Source: Chloroflexi bacterium UBA4733 (lineage in GTDB: Bacteria > Chloroflexota > UBA4733). Taken from it: a stretch of DNA of 39,378 nucleotides. Both the position numbers and the translations under genes were made by a program. How positions within the stretch are numbered: position 1 is the first letter of the stretch; every line of letters begins with the position of its first letter. Below the pieces are notes generated by a model, which did no database searches, was not told the DNA's origin, and saw only the letters and a list, made by a program, of their open reading frames with translations. Shown one piece after another: positions 34,884-39,378 of this stretch. The stretch is from the NCBI GenBank assembly GCA_002404055.1, contig DHIZ01000102.1, positions 4,331 to 43,708 of the forward strand, in the 5' to 3' direction.

Positions 34884-35282
34884 ATGCCTGTTATCCGCCG
34901 CGATACACCTGACGAGAGGACCGGCTGGCGAACGACGAAGCCGGACTGGATGAAAGCCAGCGCCTATGGCGTCTTCCGGGTGCCGAAAGGGAACCCTGCC
35001 AGGTTCGACCTGCACTATCACGATGCCGACGAGATCTGGTTCATCATGGAAGGCCGCGCCCGCATCCTCACGGAAGGCGTGGAACACGAGGTCAAAGCTG
35101 GCGATCTGGTCTGCACCGGCATGGGGGACGAGCACCACATCCTGGAAGTGTATGAAGATCTGGTCGGCTTCTTCCAGGAGGGCGAGTTGGAGGGCGCCAA
35201 GCGGCGCGGCCATCTGCACCGCGACACGGACGGCGTGCCGGTACCGCAACGGCGGCCGGTGACGGCAGGGAGGAACGCCTGA
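34884..35282 (+). CDS. Cupin-domain protein
   Basis: This 132-residue protein has cupin motif 1 as LHYHDADEIWFIMEG, with two His and a Glu, and the second motif around GDEHHILEV. It could be a sugar isomerase, a metal-dependent lyase, or a binding protein. The ATG has AAGGAGCAAGG upstream. The stop overlaps the start of the next oxidoreductase gene by one base (TGATG). It is not closely similar to the cupin at 18851-19249. Confidence 0.86.
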   Translation: MPVIRRDTPDERTGWRTTKPDWMKASAYGVFRVPKGNPARFDLHYHDADEIWFIMEGRARILTEGVEHEVKAGDLVCTGMGDEHHILEVYEDLVGFFQEGELEGAKRRGHLHRDTDGVPVPQRRPVTAGRNA

Positions 35283-36361
35283 TGGTCCGGAAGCGTTGCC
35301 TCTTGCTCGGCGGCAGCAATATGGGCGGCGGCTGGCTGCGCCGCATCTGGCCCACCTTCGCCGACCGAATGGAGATCGTCGCTCTGGTCGACATCAAGCC
35401 CGAGGTCCTCAGCGATGCCGGTGACTTCCTGGGGCTGCCGGCAAACCGGCGCTTCACCGACATGGCCGACGCGTTCGACCAGGTGGAAGCCGATTTCTGC
35501 ACGATCGCCATCCCGCCCGCCTTTCATAAGCAGGCGGTCATGCATGCCGTGCGCCGCCGCATGCCGATCCTCAGCGAGAAGCCGATCGCCGACACCTGGG
35601 AATCGGCCCTGGAGATTTATCGCGCCGTCAAGGGCGCCGGTGTGAAGATGCAGGTGGTGCAGAACTACCGCTACAACGCCCACATGCAGACCTTTCGCCA
35701 GGTGCTGCGCGATGGCAATCTCGGACGCATCAACTACATCATGGGACGTTTCGCCCAGGATTACCGCGTCTACAACTCCTGGGGCGCGCCTTTCCGCTTT
35801 GAGATCCCCCATGCGCTGCTGGTGGAGGGCGCCGTCCACCACTTCGACATGCTACGCAACCTCAGCGGCGGTGACTGCGCGACCTTGACCGGCTACGAGT
35901 GGAACCCGCCCTGGAGCACCTCCAAAGGCGAGTTCGGCAACCTCTACGTCATGGCAATGACTAACGGCGTCCACGCCTGTTATGAAGGCAACGGCACGGC
36001 CGCCGGCGCCCAGAACCCCTGGCGCAAAGAGTACTATCGCGCCGAATGCGAATCCGGCGCGGTCACTGTCAGCCGCGACGAGGTCGTGCGCATCCAGCGC
36101 TTCACGCGGGGCGGCAGCCTGGAAGAGGAAGTGGTCACGACGCTCAAACCCGACCACGAAGGGCACCCCTGGATCGGCCGGGAGTTCCTGGACTGGCTGG
36201 ACGGGGGTCCAGAGCCGCCCACCATCCTTGATGACAACCTCAAGACTAACGCAATGCTATTCGCCGCCATTGAAGCGTCACGCAGCGGCACGGTGGTCAA
36301 TGTGGCGGCGATGGTTGATGCCGCGGTGCAGTCCGTGTCGCCGGCCGCCGCCTCGTCGTAG
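35282..36361 (+). CDS. Gfo/Idh/MocA-family oxidoreductase (third)
   Basis: This 359-residue protein has a Rossmann start CLLLGGSNMGGGW (glycine-rich loop at residues 10-17, with Ser-Asn in place of the usual second glycine) and E99-K100-P101. VEGAVHHFDMLRNL supplies the family's catalytic-region His residues. It is intact. It is coupled to the cupin before it and lies 60 bases upstream of the UPF0261 gene. It probably oxidises a sugar or sugar acid. Confidence 0.9.
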   Translation: MVRKRCLLLGGSNMGGGWLRRIWPTFADRMEIVALVDIKPEVLSDAGDFLGLPANRRFTDMADAFDQVEADFCTIAIPPAFHKQAVMHAVRRRMPILSEKPIADTWESALEIYRAVKGAGVKMQVVQNYRYNAHMQTFRQVLRDGNLGRINYIMGRFAQDYRVYNSWGAPFRFEIPHALLVEGAVHHFDMLRNLSGGDCATLTGYEWNPPWSTSKGEFGNLYVMAMTNGVHACYEGNGTAAGAQNPWRKEYYRAECESGAVTVSRDEVVRIQRFTRGGSLEEEVVTTLKPDHEGHPWIGREFLDWLDGGPEPPTILDDNLKTNAMLFAAIEASRSGTVVNVAAMVDAAVQSVSPAAASS

Positions 36362-36421
36362 GCGAAAGCGGCTACCGGGCCGATATGCCATGATAGGGGT
36401 CATCGTCGAAAAGGAGCAGCC

Positions 36422-37639
36422 ATGGCAAAGATGGTGGTGGTGATCGCCGCGCTCGACACCAAGGGTGAAGAGGCGAAGTTGATCCGGGACATCCTGACGG
36501 CGCAGGGCGTGCAGCCGCTGGTGGTCGATGTCGGCGTGCTGGGTGCCCCGTCGATTCCCAGCGACGTGTCCCGCGCCGAGGTCGCGGCGGCCGGTGGTGG
36601 CAACCTCGCTCAGCTTGTCGCCAGCCGCGATAAGGCGCTGGCCATGGAGGTAATGCCGCGTGGCGCCGCCGTGGTGGCGGCGCGGCTTTACCAGGAGGGG
36701 CGGCTGGACGGCATCATCGGCCTCGGCGGCTCGGCCGGGACCGCCATTGCCACCAGCGCCATGCGTGCGCTGCCGGTGGGCGTGCCCAAGCTGGTGGTCT
36801 CCACAGTGGCGGCCGGCGACACGCGCCCCTACGTCGGCGCCAAAGATGTCACGATGATGTACTCGGTGGTCGACATCGCCGGCATCAACCGCCTTTCGGC
36901 GCGCATCCTCAGCAACGCCGCCGCCGGCATGGCCGGCATGGTCAAGGTCGAACCGCCCAAACTGGCCGAGCGACCGCTGTTGGCCGCCAGCATGTTTGGC
37001 AACACGACGCCCTGCGTGGATCGCGCCCGCCAGAACCTGGAAGCCGCCGGCTACGAGGTGCTGGTGTTCCACGCCACCGGCGCCGGCGGGCAGACGATGG
37101 AGAGCCTGATTGCCGATGGCTACGTCGATGGCGTGCTGGACCTGACCACCACGGAGTGGGCCGACGAACTGGCCGGCGGCGTCTTCAGCGCCGGACCGCA
37201 GCGCCTCGATGCCGCCGCTCGCGCCGGCATCCCCCAGGTGATCGCCCCCGGCTGCCTGGACATGGTCAACTTCGGCGCGCCGGACACCGTGCCGGAGCGC
37301 TACCGCGGCCGCAAGCTCTACCGCTGGAACGCCAACGTCACCCTCATGCGCACGACGCCGGAGGAGAACGCCCAGTTGGGCAAGATCATCGCCGAGAAAG
37401 CCAACGCCGCCACCGCCGCCGTCGCGATCATGCTGCCGCTCGGCGGCGTCAGCCAGCTCGATAGCGCCGGCGGCAACTTCTGGTGGCCGGAGGCCGACCA
37501 GGCGCTGTTCGCCGCGCTGAAGGCCAACATCCGCCCAGGCATCCCCGTGATCGAAATGCAGGAGAATATCAATGACCCAGCTTTTGCCGATCGCGCGGCG
37601 GGGCTGTTGTTGGAGATGGTGGGTCCCACCCGCCTATAA
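36422..37639 (+). CDS. UPF0261 family protein (Tm-1-like ATP-binding domain)
   Basis: This 405-residue protein is full length for the family. Conserved points are the N-terminal LDTKGEE (11-17), the glycine-rich loop G100-LGGSAGT-A107, and the later MFGNTTPCVDRA and PGCLDMVNFG. The family is the bacterial equivalent of the N-terminal domain of tomato Tm-1, whose plant form inhibits tobamovirus replication by binding the viral replication protein with ATP. The bacterial role is not well established; gene neighbourhoods suggest small-molecule metabolism. AAAGGAG precedes the ATG. Its natural partner, the TIM-barrel protein, follows at 37686. Confidence 0.9.
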   Translation: MAKMVVVIAALDTKGEEAKLIRDILTAQGVQPLVVDVGVLGAPSIPSDVSRAEVAAAGGGNLAQLVASRDKALAMEVMPRGAAVVAARLYQEGRLDGIIGLGGSAGTAIATSAMRALPVGVPKLVVSTVAAGDTRPYVGAKDVTMMYSVVDIAGINRLSARILSNAAAGMAGMVKVEPPKLAERPLLAASMFGNTTPCVDRARQNLEAAGYEVLVFHATGAGGQTMESLIADGYVDGVLDLTTTEWADELAGGVFSAGPQRLDAAARAGIPQVIAPGCLDMVNFGAPDTVPERYRGRKLYRWNANVTLMRTTPEENAQLGKIIAEKANAATAAVAIMLPLGGVSQLDSAGGNFWWPEADQALFAALKANIRPGIPVIEMQENINDPAFADRAAGLLLEMVGPTRL

Positions 37640-37651
37640 ATGGGCGGGTGG
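37626..37651 (+). other. Intercistronic stem-loop over the UPF0261 stop codon
   Basis: CCACCCGCC (37626-37634) pairs perfectly with GGCGGGTGG (37643-37651), with an 8-base loop holding the TAA stop. No T-run follows, and the next ribosome site (GGAGGAAG) is 25 bases on. It may tune expression of the second gene or protect the mRNA rather than end transcription. Confidence 0.6.
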
Positions 37652-37685
37652 CCCCGGTAATGATCGACGAAAACGGAGGAAGATC

Positions 37686-38540
37686 TTGCGCTACACCCGC
37701 CCCCAGGTCCTGGCCCGCCTGCAAGCCCAACGCGCCCAGGGCAAGGCCATCGTCGGCGCCGGGGCCGGCACCGGTATCTCCGCCAAGTTTGCGGAGGCCG
37801 GCGGGGCCGACCTCATCATCATCTACAACTCTGGGCGTTACCGCATGGCCGGGCACGGCTCGCTGGCCGGCATGCTGGCTTTCGGTGACGCCAACCAGAT
37901 CGTGCAGGACATGGGGGAGCGCGAGGTGCTACCAGTGGTGCGCGACGTGCCGGTGCTGGCCGGCGTGATGGGTACTGACCCTCTACGCCAGATGGACTAC
38001 TTGCTCCGTCACCTGGACGCCCTGGGGTTCTCCGGCATCAACAACTTTCCTACGGTTGGCTTGATCGACGGACGCTTCCGCATGGAGTTGGAGCGGACCA
38101 ATATGGGCTTCTACCGCGAGGTGGACATGATCCGTCAGGCGCACGAGTTGGGCTTCTTCACCTGCGTCTACGTCTTCAACCCTGACGAATCGCGGGCCAT
38201 GGCGGAGGCAGGGGCCGACAGCATCATCGCCCACATGGGTCTCACCGTCGGCGGCTCCATCGGCCTGGAGCAGAGCGATGCCATGGCGCTGGATGCGGCC
38301 CCGGCCGCTGTGCAGGCGATTGGCGAAGCGGCCTGGCAGGTCAACCGCGACGCCATGCTCCTCTGCCACGGTGGCCCCATCGCCACGCCGGCCGACGCCC
38401 GCTACGTGCTGGCTCGCTGTGACGCCATGGGCTTCGTAGGGGCCAGCTCTATGGAGCGCCTGCCGGTGGAGACCGCCATCACGGATACAGTCCGAGAGTT
38501 CAAGGCGGTGCCGGTCGGGCGGCGGGATGAAGGAGCATAG
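37686..38540 (+). CDS. Phosphoenolpyruvate-hydrolase-type TIM-barrel protein (TIM-br_sig_trns)
   Basis: TTG 37686 is preferred because GGAGGAAG lies just upstream and the conserved part begins at once (RYTRPQVLARL); the frame is open further upstream but overlaps the previous gene without family sequence. The 284-residue product has G24-AGAGTG30, IIYNSGRYRMAGHGSLAG and NFPTVGLIDG. It corresponds to the C-terminal TIM-barrel half of plant and fungal Tm-1-like proteins, here a separate gene. The enzyme activity is not firmly known; related proteins are labelled PEP hydrolases. Confidence 0.88.
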   Translation: MRYTRPQVLARLQAQRAQGKAIVGAGAGTGISAKFAEAGGADLIIIYNSGRYRMAGHGSLAGMLAFGDANQIVQDMGEREVLPVVRDVPVLAGVMGTDPLRQMDYLLRHLDALGFSGINNFPTVGLIDGRFRMELERTNMGFYREVDMIRQAHELGFFTCVYVFNPDESRAMAEAGADSIIAHMGLTVGGSIGLEQSDAMALDAAPAAVQAIGEAAWQVNRDAMLLCHGGPIATPADARYVLARCDAMGFVGASSMERLPVETAITDTVREFKAVPVGRRDEGA

Positions 38541-38571
38541 CTGCCGTAGGTGGCGGGTATCAATCGCGATG

Positions 38572-39378
38572 CTAACCCGCTGTCACCTCGACCAAACACA
38601 CGCTCTGCGCCGCCAACGTCAATTCAAGGACCAGCCGACCATCGCTCGCGCTGACGGCCGATTCGGCAACCGTTTCCAGGCCGCCCGCCTGCTGGAGCCG
38701 TAGCAACTGCTCGTCAGTCGGTTGCTGCGGCGCGCCCATGGCCTGCCAGACGCTGTGCGCGTTGCTGTGCGTTGCGTCAATCAGCGATTGCCGTACCCGG
38801 TAGTTGCCGTCCGGCAGACCCGCAATCTCCATCGCGACGGTCGTGGCGGTCGTCACGTCCCAGTCGTCGTGGTGGCTGCAGAGCAGCACCTGAACGGCGT
38901 TGTTGCCGTCGATGGCGGCGATGCCGGAGACATCGGGTGGTGTGTCGGCGCTGTCGCCTCCCGGTATGATCAGCGGGTCGCGGGCGGCGTCGCTGTGCAG
39001 GGCCAGGCGCAGACCACCCAGCCGCGCTAGCATGCGGAAAACGTTGAGTACCGGTTTGTCGATGCCGTTGCTGCTGAGCGTGCGCAAGCCTTCAAAGTAC
39101 TCGCGGTTCTCGAACTGGAAGGCCCAGGTCAGCATGCCGTCGACGCGCAGCGGACCGCCCGCGCCGATATCCAGCAGCTTGCAAGTGGCAGAGGCGACAT
39201 AACTGGCGTAGTATTCCGTGTTGCGGAAAGCCAGGTTGGCGTTGTCGCGCTTACCGAAGGCGGCCATGCCATCCGGGTCGCACTCCGTCAGGACGACCTC
39301 TCGTTGCGCCAGCGCGGGAACGCTGCCGGCGATCGCCAGGCCGGCGTCCACGTGGCGCAGCAAGGTGGCGATGGTCGG
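38572..39378 (-). CDS. GH39-like glycoside hydrolase, C-terminal part (runs off the right edge)
   Basis: The visible 268 codons are open to the window edge, so the start is missing. VVLTECDPDG near the beginning holds the Glu in the position of the GH39 nucleophile. MLTWAFQFENREYFEGLRTLSSNG and DKPVLNVFRML follow, as in GH39 beta-xylosidases, then a beta-sandwich end with HHDDWD and a VCLVEVT tail. It would cleave beta-xylosides or related glycans. It converges with the sugar cluster and probably belongs to the same pathway. The acid/base residue lies outside the window. Confidence 0.82.
   Translation of the reverse strand, partial: PTIATLLRHVDAGLAIAGSVPALAQREVVLTECDPDGMAAFGKRDNANLAFRNTEYYASYVASATCKLLDIGAGGPLRVDGMLTWAFQFENREYFEGLRTLSSNGIDKPVLNVFRMLARLGGLRLALHSDAARDPLIIPGGDSADTPPDVSGIAAIDGNNAVQVLLCSHHDDWDVTTATTVAMEIAGLPDGNYRVRQSLIDATHSNAHSVWQAMGAPQQPTDEQLLRLQQAGGLETVAESAVSASDGRLVLELTLAAQSVCLVEVTAG

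Noticed and set aside
38541..38580. Bidirectional terminator between the convergent barrel gene and GH39-like gene
   Set aside because: Only a 6-pair stem (GCGGGT/ACCCGC) with a 16-base loop and no T-run; too weak to call.
1..39378. CRISPR arrays, insertion sequences, integrases, rRNA and tRNA genes
   Set aside because: No regularly spaced repeats, no transposase or recombinase motifs, and no conserved RNA gene sequences were seen on either strand.

Overview
The window is GC-rich bacterial chromosome, densely coding, with no rRNA, tRNA, CRISPR array, transposase or phage structural gene that I can see. Several traits fit a Chloroflexota-like (Thermomicrobia-type) organism: twin-arginine lipoprotein signals on five sugar-binding proteins, a Pnkp/Hen1 RNA-repair pair, many toxin-antitoxin-type genes, and a UPF0261 plus PEP-hydrolase-type pair. 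The taxonomic call is inference. Frequent GTG and TTG starts are supported by good ribosome binding sites.

Left part (1-13.5 kb). The window opens with the last 25 codons of a gene whose stop overlaps the start of an ABC exporter half. A DUF433/DUF5615 antitoxin-toxin-type pair follows on the minus strand. Next comes a truncated second copy of the same exporter's ATPase domain, so the pair sits between two copies of one gene. Then come a GNAT acetyltransferase, an APH-like phosphotransferase, a histidine phosphatase, an MFS exporter, an unrecognised 195-residue protein, an Uma2-type nuclease gene interrupted by UGA, and a translationally coupled pair of ABC exporter halves (9783-13492). A candidate leader peptide lies ahead of that pair.

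Middle (13.6-18.8 kb). This is the most interesting locus. A bacterial Hen1 RNA methyltransferase and a three-domain Pnkp RNA kinase/phosphatase/ligase enclose a complete Phd-type antitoxin and PIN-type toxin pair. The PIN stop codon overlaps the pnkp GTG start. A solitary ribbon-helix-helix antitoxin gene is divergent from hen1. Palindromes resembling operators lie ahead of the RHH gene and the Phd gene. The pnkp gene carries a one-base frameshift ahead of its last ligase motif.

Right part (18.8-39.4 kb). This is a carbohydrate-uptake and catabolism island. A GntR/FCD regulator and a cupin face a long plus-strand cluster: Gfo/Idh oxidoreductase, two sugar-binding lipoproteins, a second Gfo/Idh, a xylose-isomerase-like TIM barrel, two more binding proteins, a type I sulfatase, a fifth binding protein, two ABC sugar permeases, a cupin, a third Gfo/Idh, a UPF0261 (Tm-1-like) protein and a PEP-hydrolase-type TIM barrel. 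The C-terminal part of a GH39-like glycosidase converges at the right edge. A textbook sigma70-type promoter with an embedded palindrome lies between the regulator and the cluster. There is no transport ATPase in the window, so the importer probably uses one encoded elsewhere. The sulfatase and GH39-like enzyme suggest a sulfated or xylose/uronate-containing glycan as substrate, but this is inference.

Three of the five binding proteins and one oxidoreductase are broken by single-base frameshifts or an in-frame UGA. Either this island is decaying after duplication, or the assembly carries base-level errors. The sequence alone cannot fully separate the two.
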